A DNA stretch of 64,000 bases from Ferrovibrio sp. Its GTDB lineage: Bacteria > Pseudomonadota > Alphaproteobacteria > Ferrovibrionales > Ferrovibrionaceae. The notes under the pieces were generated by a model. The model was not told the DNA's origin. It ran no database searches and worked only from the letters and a program-made list of their open reading frames with translations. Position 1 is the stretch's first letter. Every line of letters begins with the position of its first letter. The stretch is from contig NZ_JAGOLP010000001.1 in NCBI RefSeq assembly GCF_017994015.1, forward strand, positions 1-64,000. The letters run 5' to 3'. The translations under genes and the position numbers were made by a program. Shown in pieces: positions 1-9,213 of this stretch.

Positions 1-82
1 AGCGCGGCCAGGGCGGCAGCGGAATACCTGCGCCCGGGCCGATATGGCCACATCCTGCTCACCCCGGCCAAATCGGCCTGGC

Positions 83-583
83 CTATTTCACCACACGCCA
101 GCTGCCATCGGGCTGGCGGCAGGCGGTGCCATAAGCCTGTTCGGTCTTGCCGCCCACAGTGACGCTCTGCTGGTATTCGCGGCAATATTCGCCGGCCCCC
201 GAGGTGCCCTCGCGGGTGGGGGTGATGGTGCCGGAATTGCCGCTATCGGGGTTGCGCCAGGAAATCTGCTGGCCAATCGGCGCCGTGCTGGCGCGTGTGC
301 TGGCCTGTTCCATCTGGGCGCGGTCAGCCTTGTCGAGCGAGGAGCCGATCTGGTTGCCGAGATAAGCGCCCGCCAGCGCACCGGCGGCAACACCGACCAA
401 CTGGCCGGCACCCTTGCCGAATTGCGCGCCAAGTACGGCGCCACCAATGCCGCCGAGCAGGGTGCCGACATTTTCCTTGTTGGCACCGCCCTGGCCACCG
501 CCTTCGCAAGCTGCGAGCGACAGAGCCAGCACGGCCACCAGGCCGAATCGGCTGGCAGACGAAGAGACAAGACGCGAGATCAT
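83..583 (-). CDS. glycine-zipper outer-membrane lipoprotein
   Basis: A 166-residue predicted lipoprotein. The signal peptide ends in a lipobox (LAAC, Cys26), followed by a Gly/Ala-rich stretch (about residues 38-80) typical of glycine-zipper 2TM domains. The C-terminal half contains EYCREYQQ and ends DGSWRVV, as in the 17-kDa surface antigen (RT0821/Lpp0805) family of alphaproteobacteria, where the members anchor in or stabilise the outer membrane. I start at 583 rather than at the upstream ATG at 679 because GGAGGA lies a few bases before 583 and the signal peptide then starts properly. It is a single gene at the left edge with no clear partner. The family call is by motif only and the exact role is unknown. 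Confidence 0.8.
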   Translation of the reverse strand: MISRLVSSSASRFGLVAVLALSLAACEGGGQGGANKENVGTLLGGIGGAVLGAQFGKGAGQLVGVAAGALAGAYLGNQIGSSLDKADRAQMEQASTRASTAPIGQQISWRNPDSGNSGTITPTREGTSGAGEYCREYQQSVTVGGKTEQAYGTACRQPDGSWRVVK

Positions 584-709
584 GATGCTAAATCCTCCGG
601 CCCAGCCAGGACAGCCGTTTACACGGTACACCAGGCGGGTCACCAAGTTTGACGTTATTAATATATTGTCCGCGATCACGGCACCGCAAGGGATGCCCCG
701 GCCTGGGCC

Positions 710-1969
710 TTAGCCCTTCTGGAAGAAATCCAGGCCGCTGAACATCGGCGCCGGCTCGTCGCCAAGGCGGGCGCTGTCAAAGATTTCCAGGTCGTTGGAC
801 CGCATGATCGAGCGCAAGGTGCGGATATAATCGTTGCCGCGCACTGAATAGCGGTGCAGATTCGCTGCCAGGCTGTAGCCATCCAGGCTCTGCTCGCGCT
901 GCCGTAATTTGGCACGCTGCTCGCGGAATTCGCGGTAGCTGCTCTTGGAATTCAGGTTGCGCATATAAGCCGCCACCGATTGATCCAGGCTGGCAAAGCG
1001 CAGCACTTCGTATTTTTCGCCATCGGGGCGGTTTTCCGGCACGATGCCGGTGCCCGGATTCCAGGTCCATTGGCCATAGACCGCATTGCCGAGCAGGGCG
1101 AAGCGCGAGGTGCCCCAGCCCGATTCCTCAATCGACTGCGCCAGCGCCAGGGCCGGCGGAATGATATCGACGCGCAGCAGCATCTCGTCAATTTCCGGCT
1201 CGTCGAGGGCATAACGCTGCGACAGATCGGCCAGCCAGGCTTCGTCACGCGGCCGCAGCGGCAGGCCGGAATCACGCCGTTCGCGCAATTTGAACAGGCG
1301 GTCGCGGTCTTCCTGGATACGCTCATTCTCGCGCAGGATATGCGGCAGCATCACCTTGATGAAGGCGCGTTTGCGCTTTTCGGTCAGATTCACATCGGCA
1401 ATATCAATCGGCAGCCGGGCCAGGAAAATACGCGGCACTTCCAGGCTGGGGCCGCCGCTGCGCGCTTCGGTCAGGTCAAAGCCTTCATTCTCGAAGCGGC
1501 GCAGCATGGCATCCACGGTGCGCTCGGCTTCGGCGCGCACCGCGCTGCGATGCGGCGACAGCGCCTTGGCTTCGGCCAGGCGGCGCTGCGCCACTTCCGG
1601 CGGCACCATGGGCAGGCTGGCCAGTTGCGGCTCGGCATCGGCGGCCACCTTGTCGGCAGCCTCGGCCTTGTCGGCCGGCTTGTCGGCCTGGCGCGCCACC
1701 ACACTGGCCGGCAGGCGCCATTCCATCTGCGCCAGATGCGACAGGCGCTGCCAGGCTTCCTGCACGGTCTCGCTGAGCATCACCGGGCGCGCCTCCACCT
1801 CGGGGGCGCGCGCCTCCTCAATCTGGCTTGAAAGTACGCCGGCACCAATGCCGCCGGCCAGGCCAACGCCCAGCAGCAAACCGATACCAGCCAGTACCAT
1901 GCGTACGTCCGAGCCCAGACCCAGCAGGCTACGGTCGTCTGATCGTGAGCGGTCAATATCCGCCATCAT
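710..1969 (-). CDS. membrane-anchored Bax-like glucosaminidase
   Basis: A 419-residue protein with one N-terminal transmembrane segment (about residues 24-48), a charged Ala/Glu/Lys-rich linker, and a C-terminal glucosaminidase domain of the Bax type (about residues 250-400). The linker has repeated ADKA-like units around residues 95-115. The motif SIEESGWGTSRF near residue 285 holds the likely catalytic Glu, and the domain continues through NLNSKSSYREFR and the GYSLAANLHRYS region seen in Bax and FlgJ-like hydrolases. It probably cleaves peptidoglycan glycan strands from the periplasmic side of the inner membrane. The start at 1969 follows GGAGG by 5 bases. A second ATG at 1966 is equally placed. 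Substrate specificity is inferred from the family. Confidence 0.82.
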   Translation of the reverse strand: MMADIDRSRSDDRSLLGLGSDVRMVLAGIGLLLGVGLAGGIGAGVLSSQIEEARAPEVEARPVMLSETVQEAWQRLSHLAQMEWRLPASVVARQADKPADKAEAADKVAADAEPQLASLPMVPPEVAQRRLAEAKALSPHRSAVRAEAERTVDAMLRRFENEGFDLTEARSGGPSLEVPRIFLARLPIDIADVNLTEKRKRAFIKVMLPHILRENERIQEDRDRLFKLRERRDSGLPLRPRDEAWLADLSQRYALDEPEIDEMLLRVDIIPPALALAQSIEESGWGTSRFALLGNAVYGQWTWNPGTGIVPENRPDGEKYEVLRFASLDQSVAAYMRNLNSKSSYREFREQRAKLRQREQSLDGYSLAANLHRYSVRGNDYIRTLRSIMRSNDLEIFDSARLGDEPAPMFSGLDFFQKG

Positions 1970-2104
1970 GGGCACCTCCACAGTTTCAACTCCGGCATCT
2001 GCCCGAAAAATCACGGCAAAACCGAGCCGTGATCGCGGCAAAAACATGGCCGCTCGGGTTCGACGCCAGGCGCCGCCCTTGTGTGCGATTCCCCAACAGG
2101 AACC

Positions 2105-2145
2105 AAAAAATGGCCGTCCGGCAAAAAAAAAATGCCGCCGGCCGC
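2105..2145 (-). terminator. probable terminator after the Nfu gene
   Basis: Just downstream of the Nfu stop on the reverse strand, an imperfect GGCCG/CGGCC stem encloses a run of ten T (reverse strand) and is followed by six T. The stem has mismatches, so this is a weaker terminator than the others in the window. Confidence 0.4.
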
Positions 2146-2149
2146 TAAC

Positions 2150-2710
2150 TCAAACGGCCCGGACTTCCGTCACTTCCGGCACGTAATGCCGCAGCATGTT
2201 CTCAATGCCATGCTTCAGCGTGGCGGTTGAACTCGGGCAGCCGGCACAGGAACCCTGCATATGCAGAAGCACGACTCCGCGCTGGAAGCCGCGGAAGACG
2301 ATATCGCCGCCATCCTGCGCCACGGCGGGACGAACCCGCGTTTCGATCAATTCCTTGATCTGCCCCACCACCTCTTGGTCGGCGGGATCATATACTTCAT
2401 CATCAGCGTCTGCCGCTGCGGCGGCATCGTCCATCACCGGCAGGCCGATGATGAAATGCTCCATGATGGCGCCGAGCACCGGCGCCTTGAGCGCCGACCA
2501 CTCGATCCAGTCCGCCTTGGTCACGGTGACGAAGTCGAGGCCGAGATAAACCCCGTCGACACCCTGGATGGCAAACAGGCGGGTCGCCAGCGGAGAAACT
2601 TTCGCCGCCTCCGCGTCACGGAAGTTGGCCGTACCCACAGCCAGGACATCCCGGCCGGGCAGGAACTTCAGTGTCGCCGGGTTCGGCGTGGTTTCAGTCT
2701 GGATGAACAT
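2150..2710 (-). CDS. Nfu-type Fe-S cluster scaffold protein
   Basis: A 186-residue protein with the two domains of NFU1-like scaffolds. The N-terminal Nfu_N domain begins MFIQTETTPNPATLKF, and the C-terminal NifU-like domain (about residues 110-186) carries CAGCPSS, whose two Cys bind a [4Fe-4S] cluster for delivery to client apoproteins. An acidic linker (ADADDEVYDP) joins them. I choose ATG 2710 over the in-frame TTG at 2722 because GGAG lies 6 bases before it and homologues start at MFIQTE. It is divergent from the cyclase gene. Confidence in the function is high; client proteins are not known. Confidence 0.93.
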   Translation of the reverse strand: MFIQTETTPNPATLKFLPGRDVLAVGTANFRDAEAAKVSPLATRLFAIQGVDGVYLGLDFVTVTKADWIEWSALKAPVLGAIMEHFIIGLPVMDDAAAAADADDEVYDPADQEVVGQIKELIETRVRPAVAQDGGDIVFRGFQRGVVLLHMQGSCAGCPSSTATLKHGIENMLRHYVPEVTEVRAV

Positions 2711-2846
2711 CACCCGCTCCAATCATGTTGCGTCTCCGCCCGGCCGAGGATCAAATACACGATCAAATTTCGGCGCCGAGGCGAAACGTCCCTGGAAATT
2801 GGTCAGCGGGTTCGCAAATATCAAGTAGAGAATCGTCGAAGGGCAC

Positions 2847-2880
2847 AGGTCGACGAAATTATCTTTCATAATATCGACCT
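2847..2880. promoter_or_regulatory. inverted repeat upstream of the cyclase gene
   Basis: AGGTCGA and TCGACCT (7-bp perfect arms at 2847-2853 and 2874-2880) enclose a second small palindrome, ATTAT/ATAAT. It sits in the 247-bp AT-richer divergent region between the Nfu and cyclase genes, about 80 bp before the cyclase ATG. It could be an operator or a leader hairpin. No known regulator motif is recognised. Confidence 0.35.
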
Positions 2881-2957
2881 GTTTACGAAAGATTAAAATG
2901 GCATGTGGATAGTTTTCCGGATAACCGGCCCTGTCCTGTCGAGACAAGGGGACGTGA

Positions 2958-4277
2958 ATGTCTGAAGCCCTGGCTGTGACCCGGCTGCAAAGCTGGCCCG
3001 ATTCGCGCATTGAACTGACCCCGGCGGCGCGCTGGCTGACCGATCATGGCGGCGAGAGCATGCCGATGGAGCAGCTCTTTGCCGGCTTCATCGAAAAACT
3101 GATCGAGGAAGGCATCCCGCTGCTGCGGGTAACTTCGGCTTTGCCCTCGATGCATCCGCAGGTGCTGTCGCGCGGCTTCATCTGGCGGCGCGGCGAGCCG
3201 GTTGAGGTGGCCAGTGTGGGCCATGACGTGACCACCAGCGAGGAATACCTCAATTCACCGGTCTGGGCGATCCACCAGGGCGCCGCCGCGATCCGCCGCC
3301 GGCTCGACATCCCGGATGCGCCGATGGATTTCGGCATCCTGCCCGACCTGCTTGCCATCGGCGCCACTGATTACCTGGCGCTGCCGATGCGCTTCACCCA
3401 GGGGCCGGGCTTCGGCAGCCAATCGCCCGACCGGCCGCGCAATGTCAGCTTTGCCAGCTTCACCACCGACCGGCCCGGCGGCTTCAGCCCGGCCGAACTA
3501 AGCTATCTGATGGAATTGATGCCGCTGGTGGCGCTGCGGCTGGAGATCGAGGCCAGCCGGCGCATGACCCGCGACCTGCTGATCACCTATCTCGGCCGCG
3601 CCCCGGCCAAACGGGTGCTGAAAGGCAATTTCCATCGCGGCCGGGGTTTTGAGGTGGAGGCCGCGATCTGGCTCTCTGATTTACGCGGCTTCACCGCCAT
3701 GTCTGACCGCCTCGACAACCAGGAGGTTATAACTGTTCTGGATGACTACTTTGAGGCAATGGCCCGCCCGGTGCAGCAGCATGAAGGCGAGGTGCTGAAA
3801 TTCATCGGCGACGGCCTGCTGGCGATTTTCCGGGTTGACCCGGAAAACACCCCGCCCGGCATCGATCCGCGCGCCCATGCCTGCCAGCGCGCCCTGGAAG
3901 CCGCCTGTGGCGCCTTCGGCGCCCTGGCTGAACTGAATGAGACGCGGGTGGCGGCCGGGCAGCAGCCTTTGCGCGCCGGCATCGGGCTGCATCTCGGCCA
4001 GGTGATGTTCGGCAATATCGGCGCCAAGGACCGGCTGGATTTCACCGTGATCGGCCGCGCCGTCAACGAAGTCGCCCGGGTCGAGGCCGCCACCAAGATG
4101 CTCAGCCGGCCGCTGGTGACATCCGACAGCTTCGCCCGCATGCTGCCCGAAGCCGGCCTCGAATCGCTCGGCTTCCATGCCTTGCGCGGCGTGCGCCAGC
4201 CACGCGAACTGCACGGCGTGCCAACAGAACGGCTGGTTTGCGAATACAGCAAGGAGCCGGCTGGCGAGAGCGCCTGA
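2958..4277 (+). CDS. class III adenylate/guanylate cyclase
   Basis: A 439-residue protein with a class III nucleotide cyclase domain in its C-terminal half (about residues 215-400). The two metal-binding Asp are visible in WLSDLRGFTAMSD and FIGDGLLAIF, and the later segments GIGLHLGQVMFGNIG and DFTVIGRAVNEVAR are typical of the fold. The N-terminal 200 residues show no membrane segments and no domain I can name, and may be the sensory part. It should convert ATP to cAMP; GTP cannot be excluded. The start at 2958 is preceded by AAGGGGACGTGA. It is transcribed alone and divergently from the Nfu gene. Confidence 0.88.
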   Translation: MSEALAVTRLQSWPDSRIELTPAARWLTDHGGESMPMEQLFAGFIEKLIEEGIPLLRVTSALPSMHPQVLSRGFIWRRGEPVEVASVGHDVTTSEEYLNSPVWAIHQGAAAIRRRLDIPDAPMDFGILPDLLAIGATDYLALPMRFTQGPGFGSQSPDRPRNVSFASFTTDRPGGFSPAELSYLMELMPLVALRLEIEASRRMTRDLLITYLGRAPAKRVLKGNFHRGRGFEVEAAIWLSDLRGFTAMSDRLDNQEVITVLDDYFEAMARPVQQHEGEVLKFIGDGLLAIFRVDPENTPPGIDPRAHACQRALEAACGAFGALAELNETRVAAGQQPLRAGIGLHLGQVMFGNIGAKDRLDFTVIGRAVNEVARVEAATKMLSRPLVTSDSFARMLPEAGLESLGFHALRGVRQPRELHGVPTERLVCEYSKEPAGESA

Positions 4278-4280
4278 GCC

Positions 4281-4775
4281 TCAGGTGATGCGGTCGATCT
4301 GCTCGTCGGTGAGCGTGCCGGGCACCAGGGTGATCGGGAAACTGAGATTCCCCACCATCTGGCCGGCCAGCGCCGTGACCAGCGGGCCGGGTTCGTTGCC
4401 CGGGGCGGCGGCCAGCACCAGCATGCGGATGCCGGGGTCTTCCTCCACCAGCTTCAGCACCTCGTCCTTGGCCTTGCCTTCGCGGATCGAGACTTCCGGC
4501 AGCAGGCCGGATTCGAGATTGACCTGCTCGGCCAGTTGCCGCAGCAGGCTCTCGGCGCCCTCATAGGCTTCCTGGCGCATGATCTCAGCCACGCCGGCCC
4601 ATTGATTAAAATCCACCGGCTCGACCACGCGCAGCAGCACCACGCCGCAATGGATATTGCGGGCGCGGCGCGTGGCATAGCGCAGGGCCACCCGGGATTC
4701 GGCCGTATCATCCACCACCACCAGGAATTTCTGGCGGCGCGGCGCGGCGGCGCTGTCTCGCTGGGTTTCACTCAT
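4281..4775 (-). CDS. universal stress protein (UspA family)
   Basis: A 164-residue single-domain Usp protein. The N-terminal strand FLVVVDDTAESRVALRYATRRA gives the start of the fold, a hydrophobic VVLLRVVEP strand follows, and the C-terminal part (MLVLAAAPGNEPGP, then FPITLVPG) matches the nucleotide-binding end of the family, although the canonical G-x2-G-x9-G(S/T) motif is degenerate. It is likely a cytoplasmic stress protein that may or may not bind ATP. It ends 3 bp from the convergent cyclase stop and may be co-transcribed with the DUF2333 gene 44 bp upstream. Confidence 0.85.
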   Translation of the reverse strand: MSETQRDSAAAPRRQKFLVVVDDTAESRVALRYATRRARNIHCGVVLLRVVEPVDFNQWAGVAEIMRQEAYEGAESLLRQLAEQVNLESGLLPEVSIREGKAKDEVLKLVEEDPGIRMLVLAAAPGNEPGPLVTALAGQMVGNLSFPITLVPGTLTDEQIDRIT

Positions 4776-4819
4776 AGGCTACAGCTTGGCATTGCAGCGG
4801 GCCAACTGGCAAGCCCGCA

Positions 4820-5746
4820 TTACTTGAGCAGAATATTGGAGACTTCGCGGATTTGCGCCCGGGCGCGCAGGATATGGAAGCCCATTGAAGACAGGTGGTT
4901 GGGCAGCAGCAGGCCATCGGTTTTGCCATTCACCACCACCAGCGGCTTGAGCGCGGCGGCGGCGGCCAAGGATTCAAGCATCTGATCCCAGGTGCCGGAC
5001 AATTCCTTGTCACGCACGATATTGGCGTAATCCTGCTTCAACTCGCGCAGGATCAGGTAATAGGCATAAGCCTGCCCCTTGATCGAATAGAACAGATCAT
5101 CCGACTGGCCATCATACCACAGCAGGGAGCCCTCGATGATGCGGCGATCCAGCGCCGCCGAGGAGGAACCGAGATCGATGGCGATGCGATCCATGGCCGA
5201 AAGCAGATTATCGCTGCGGCGCTCGAAGATGGCCTGGCCCTGGGCCAGACGGGTATTGTATTTCAGCAGCGCGCGCTGCGCCTTCATATATTGCTCTTCC
5301 GATTTTGCCGTCGGCAGAAACGACGTGGAAAAATCGAAGAACCACTTGGTGCCGGAATATTGCAGCAGGCCGGCGGCTTCCTGCAGGTCGCTGTCGGTCT
5401 GGCTGGAGCCGCGGGTGCGGCCAAGCTGATCCACCAGCTCAAAGCCGAATCGGCCCAAAGCATGGATGATGCCGAGCTGGAAATTCGGCATGTTGTCGAG
5501 CATCGAGCCGGGCATGAAGAACGGGTCATTGGCGACCCAGCCATTCTGCTGCACCTCGCGCTCGATCAGCGCCGCCGACATGGCGACGGCGCGGCTGCCG
5601 CCGGCTTCCGCCGCCACGCTGGCCTCGTAATCCAGGCGGTCGTCGATCTTGTGCGTCAGCAGCATGCCGACCGGGTAATACAGCCCAAAAATCACAACCA
5701 GGGCTGCGGCACCCCAGGTCAGCCATTGCCGCGACGAGACCGTCAT
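4820..5746 (-). CDS. DUF2333 family inner-membrane protein
   Basis: A 308-residue protein with one N-terminal transmembrane helix (about residues 8-28, WLTWGAAALVVIFGLYYPVG) and a large, probably periplasmic region rich in Asp, Gln and Ser. The segments NDPFFMPGSMLDNMPNFQ, FDFSTSFLPTAKSE and the C-terminal MGFHILRARAQIREVSNILL match the DUF2333 family of proteobacteria as I recall it. No enzymatic motif is visible and the function is unknown. It is followed by the universal stress gene on the same strand. Confidence 0.8.
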   Translation of the reverse strand: MTVSSRQWLTWGAAALVVIFGLYYPVGMLLTHKIDDRLDYEASVAAEAGGSRAVAMSAALIEREVQQNGWVANDPFFMPGSMLDNMPNFQLGIIHALGRFGFELVDQLGRTRGSSQTDSDLQEAAGLLQYSGTKWFFDFSTSFLPTAKSEEQYMKAQRALLKYNTRLAQGQAIFERRSDNLLSAMDRIAIDLGSSSAALDRRIIEGSLLWYDGQSDDLFYSIKGQAYAYYLILRELKQDYANIVRDKELSGTWDQMLESLAAAAALKPLVVVNGKTDGLLLPNHLSSMGFHILRARAQIREVSNILLK

Positions 5747-5794
5747 GGTCGATTCCTTTCCGAAAACGAACCCGACTTATATTGGGTGCGTGCC

Positions 5795-6802
5795 CTATGG
5801 GCGCAAGAAGCCCACCACATCATACACTTCGCGCAGCACCGGGGCGGAGAGTTCGCGCGCCCGCTCGCCGCCGCGCCTGAGCACGCCGTCGACATAGGCC
5901 GGATCGTCCATCAGCCGGCGCATCTCCTGGGTGATCGGCGCCAGATGCGCCACCGCCACCTCGGTCAGACCGCGCTTGAAATCGGCAAAGCCCTTGCCGG
6001 CGAATTCCGCCACGGCGGCGTCCAGCGCCACACCCTTGAGCGCGGCATAGATGCCCATCAGGTTGTCGGCCTCGGGCCGGCCGGCCAGTTCCTCAACCGT
6101 TTCCGGCAACGGCAGCGGATCGGTCTTGGCGCGCTTGATCTTGTCAGCAATGGCGTCGGCCGTGTCGGTCAGGTTGATGCGCGACTGGTCCGACGGATCG
6201 GATTTCGACATTTTCTTCTGGCCGTCGCGCAGGCTCATCACCCGGGTGGCGGTGCCGAAAATCTGCGGCTCGGTGAGCGGGAAAACCTCGCGCCCGTAAT
6301 CGTGATTGAACTTCTGCGCGATGTCGCGCGCCAGTTCCAGATGCTGCTTCTGGTCCTCGCCCACCGGCACATGGGTGGCCTTGTAGGCCAGGATGTCGGC
6401 GGCCATCAGCGCCGGATAGGCAAACAGGCCGAGCGAAACATTCTCGCGGTCCTTGCCGGCTTTTTCCTTGAACTGCGTCATGCGGTTCATCCAGCCCATG
6501 CGGGCAACGCAGTTGAACACCCAGGCCAGGGTGGCATGATCCGGATTCTGGCTCTGGTTAAACAGCGTGTTGCGCTCGGCATCGATGCCGGAAGCGATCA
6601 TGGCGGCGGCCAGTTCGCGGGTCGAACGCACCAGATCGGCCGGATCCTGCCACACCGTGATGGCATGCATGTCGACCATGCAGAAGATGCACTCAAATTC
6701 ATTCTGCAACGCCACCCAATTGCGGATGGCGCCGAGGTAATTGCCGAGATGCAGGTTGCCTGAGGGCTGGATGCCCGAAAAGATGCGCCGTTGGAAGGCC
6801 AT
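5795..6802 (-). CDS. trpS: tryptophanyl-tRNA synthetase
   Basis: A 335-residue class I aminoacyl-tRNA synthetase that charges tRNA-Trp. The HIGH-like signature is in [18 protein letters not shown] (about residues 10-27) and the KMSKS loop is [10 protein letters not shown] (about residue 197). The sequence between them includes DMHAITV and [18 protein letters not shown], as expected for TrpRS. Length is standard. It lies downstream of murJ on the same strand with a 137-bp gap that holds a GGCGCCG/CGGCGCC hairpin without a T-run. The murJ-trpS neighbourhood is common in alphaproteobacteria. Confidence 0.97.
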   Translation of the reverse strand: MAFQRRIFSGIQPSGNLHLGNYLGAIRNWVALQNEFECIFCMVDMHAITVWQDPADLVRSTRELAAAMIASGIDAERNTLFNQSQNPDHATLAWVFNCVARMGWMNRMTQFKEKAGKDRENVSLGLFAYPALMAADILAYKATHVPVGEDQKQHLELARDIAQKFNHDYGREVFPLTEPQIFGTATRVMSLRDGQKKMSKSDPSDQSRINLTDTADAIADKIKRAKTDPLPLPETVEELAGRPEADNLMGIYAALKGVALDAAVAEFAGKGFADFKRGLTEVAVAHLAPITQEMRRLMDDPAYVDGVLRRGGERARELSAPVLREVYDVVGFLRP

Positions 6803-6939
6803 GATAAACCCTGAAATGGTGGCGCCGGTGGAACGGCGCCGGTGAGGGAAAACAATCCCGTTCGGGAAAGTGACGCCGGGTTATCGCCGCTCAACCAGCG
6901 CCAGTCAATGGGGCCAGTCAATGCCGCTGTCAGGCCGGT

Positions 6940-8481
6940 CTAACGTCGCCGCAGGCTGCGCCATTCTGCCGGCCGGGTGGCGCCAAAAGCCAGGGCGGCG
7001 CCGAGATAGACCAGCATGCCGCCCAGCACCAGCAGCACCAGGGCGGCGATGCGCCAGGCTTCACCCTGGCCATACCAGGGCAGCAGGGCGCGGTTCAGGC
7101 CCCACAGCGCCAGCCCCATCGCCAGGGCGGCCAGCAGAATGCGCCAGCCGCGGCGTTTCAGCCTTGCATCCATATACCATTGGCGCCGGCGCAGCAGCAG
7201 CCAGCCCAGCAAGGCGGTATTGACCCAGGCCGCCAGCGCCGTGGCCAGCGCCAGGCCGACATGGCCAAGCCAGGGCATCAGCAGCAGCGACAGCGCCAGG
7301 TTGATGGCGATGATGCCAAAGGCGATGCGCACCGGCGTGGTGGTATCCTGCCGGGCATGGAAGCCGGGGGTGAGTGTACGATTGAGGATATAGGCCGGCA
7401 GGCCAATGGCATAGGCCAGCAAGGCATCGGCGGTGGCGCGTGCGGTGGCGGCATCGAACTCTCCGCGCTCAAACAGCACCGAGATGATCGGATATGGCAC
7501 CACCAGCAGAGCCACCATCGCCGGCAAAGCCAGCAGCAGGGCAAATTCCTGCGCTCGGTTCTGCTGCGTCAGTGCCGCCTCGGCCTCGCCCTGGGCGATA
7601 TGGCGCGACAGCATCGGCAGCAAGGCGGTGGAAATCGCCACGCCGACCACGCCCACGGCAAGCTGGTTGATGCGGTCGGCATAGAATAGATACGACACCG
7701 CGCCGGCCGGCAGCAGCGAGGCCAGGATGACGCCGATCACCAGATTGACCTGGGTGGCGCCGGCCCCGATCGCCGCCGGCAGCACCAGCTTGAACAGCCG
7801 CAGCACCGGCGCAGAACGGCGCGGCAGCCTAAGCCGGAGCGAAAAGCCATCCCGCCCGGCCCAGCAGGCCAGCCACAGGAATTGCACCAGACCGGCAGCA
7901 AAAGTGCCCCAGGCCAGCGCCAGGCCGGCATTGCCCAACACCGGGGTTAGCAGCGGCAAAGCCAGCAGCATGGTGAGATTGAGCAGGATCGGTGTGGCGG
8001 CAAAGGCGGCGAATTTGCCCAGGCCGTTCAGCACCGCGCCATAGAGCGCCGCCAGGCTGATGAACAGCAGGTAAGGAAAGGTGATCCGGGTATATTCCAC
8101 GGAAAGCGCAAAGCGCGCCGGCTCGTCCTGGAAACCCGGCGCCAGGCCCAGCATCAGCAGCGGCATGAAAAGCTGCGCCGCCACACTGAACAGCAGCAAA
8201 ACCAGCAACAGCCAGGCCAAAGCCGCTTCGGCAAAGGCACGCGCCGCCGAACGCCCCCCCCTGGCCAGTATCTCTGAATAAAGCGGCAAAAAGCCGGCGG
8301 TGAAGGCGCCTTCGGCAAACAGCGAGCGGAAAAAATTCGGCAGCCTCAGCGCGACAAAAAACGCATCCGCCATGATGCCGGCACCCAGATAGCGCGCAAT
8401 CATCAGATCGCGGGCAAAGCCGAATACCCGGCTCACCATGGTGAGGCCGCCAACCGTGGCAATGGCGCGATAGAGGCTCAT
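6940..8481 (-). CDS. murJ: lipid II flippase MurJ (MviN)
   Basis: A 513-residue polytopic inner-membrane protein of the MOP superfamily, with about 14 hydrophobic segments. The N-terminus (SLYRAIATVGGLTMVSRVFGFARD) and the AYAIGLPAYILNRTLTPGFHA segment are characteristic of MurJ, which flips lipid II to the periplasmic face for peptidoglycan synthesis. The start at 8481 (MSLYRA) is preferred to the upstream ATG at 8535 because the family begins at this point; the preceding GCGGGG is only a moderate ribosome-binding site. It is followed by trpS and is divergent from the thioredoxin-fold gene. Confidence 0.95.
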   Translation of the reverse strand: MSLYRAIATVGGLTMVSRVFGFARDLMIARYLGAGIMADAFFVALRLPNFFRSLFAEGAFTAGFLPLYSEILARGGRSAARAFAEAALAWLLLVLLLFSVAAQLFMPLLMLGLAPGFQDEPARFALSVEYTRITFPYLLFISLAALYGAVLNGLGKFAAFAATPILLNLTMLLALPLLTPVLGNAGLALAWGTFAAGLVQFLWLACWAGRDGFSLRLRLPRRSAPVLRLFKLVLPAAIGAGATQVNLVIGVILASLLPAGAVSYLFYADRINQLAVGVVGVAISTALLPMLSRHIAQGEAEAALTQQNRAQEFALLLALPAMVALLVVPYPIISVLFERGEFDAATARATADALLAYAIGLPAYILNRTLTPGFHARQDTTTPVRIAFGIIAINLALSLLLMPWLGHVGLALATALAAWVNTALLGWLLLRRRQWYMDARLKRRGWRILLAALAMGLALWGLNRALLPWYGQGEAWRIAALVLLVLGGMLVYLGAALAFGATRPAEWRSLRRR

Positions 8482-8626
8482 GCCCCGCTTATGGCAGAGG
8501 CCGGGCTGAACGGGAAGTCGCGGAGTACAAGGCAACCACCCGCCGAATCCGATTGACGCAGGCGAAATCCGCGATAGCCTCCATATCCAGGGTTGTGCAA
8601 AGGCTCAGAATCCAGCGGGGGATGCC

Positions 8627-9205
8627 ATGTCACACCGTTTCCGTCAGCAAACCACTCTTTCAGGCATCGACCGGCGCCTGCTGCTGCAAGCCTTGCCGGC
8701 TTCGCTGCTCGGCGCGACATTTATCCGGCCAGCCGCCGCCCGGGATATCGGCCTGCGTTTTGGCGACATTTTCCCCGATGTAATCTACCGCGATCCCAGC
8801 GGCGAAAAGCGCAGCATCCATCAATTGTCCGGCACGATCAGCTTTGTCTATCTCTGGGCCTCATGGTGTCCGATCTGTGCTGACGATCTGGTCAATATGG
8901 AATGGTATTACAAGAAATATAAGGACAATCCGAAATTCAGCCTGGTGCTGCTGAACCTGCTGGACGCCTATGACAAGGGAGTTGCCTGGGCCGGGCGGCG
9001 CTTCACCATGCCGTTTTCCGATTCCGGCATGGCGGCAAAACCGCCTGTGGCAGCGGTGCCGGGCGGCAGCTACGGCTTCCCGAATTTCACGCCGCAATTT
9101 TTTATCCTGAACGGCGCATGCGAGATTGTGCATGCCACCGCCAGCCGGCGGAATGGCGGCAACGATGCCTTGCAGGTGCTGGAGCGTGAGCTGAAAATCG
9201 CCTGA
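8627..9205 (+). CDS. exported TlpA/ResA-like thioredoxin-fold protein
   Basis: A 192-residue protein with an N-terminal twin-arginine-like signal (DRRLLLQALPASLLG, then AAA before the mature part) and a thioredoxin-like domain with the redox motif WCPIC (about residue 83). It resembles periplasmic TlpA/ResA oxidoreductases that reduce or exchange disulfides, for example on cytochrome c apoproteins or copper chaperones. The substrate is not evident from its neighbours, which are murJ (divergent) and a dioxygenase gene (convergent). GCGGGGG lies 5 bases before the ATG. The Tat assignment is tentative because the phenylalanine of the consensus is replaced by leucine. Confidence 0.8.
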   Translation: MSHRFRQQTTLSGIDRRLLLQALPASLLGATFIRPAAARDIGLRFGDIFPDVIYRDPSGEKRSIHQLSGTISFVYLWASWCPICADDLVNMEWYYKKYKDNPKFSLVLLNLLDAYDKGVAWAGRRFTMPFSDSGMAAKPPVAAVPGGSYGFPNFTPQFFILNGACEIVHATASRRNGGNDALQVLERELKIA

Positions 9206-9213
9206 AAGCCGGC

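Noticed and set aside
4895..6763. Plus-strand open frame of about 620 codons over DUF2333 and trpS
   Set aside because: Antisense of two well-supported genes, spans their intergenic gap, and has no recognisable domain.
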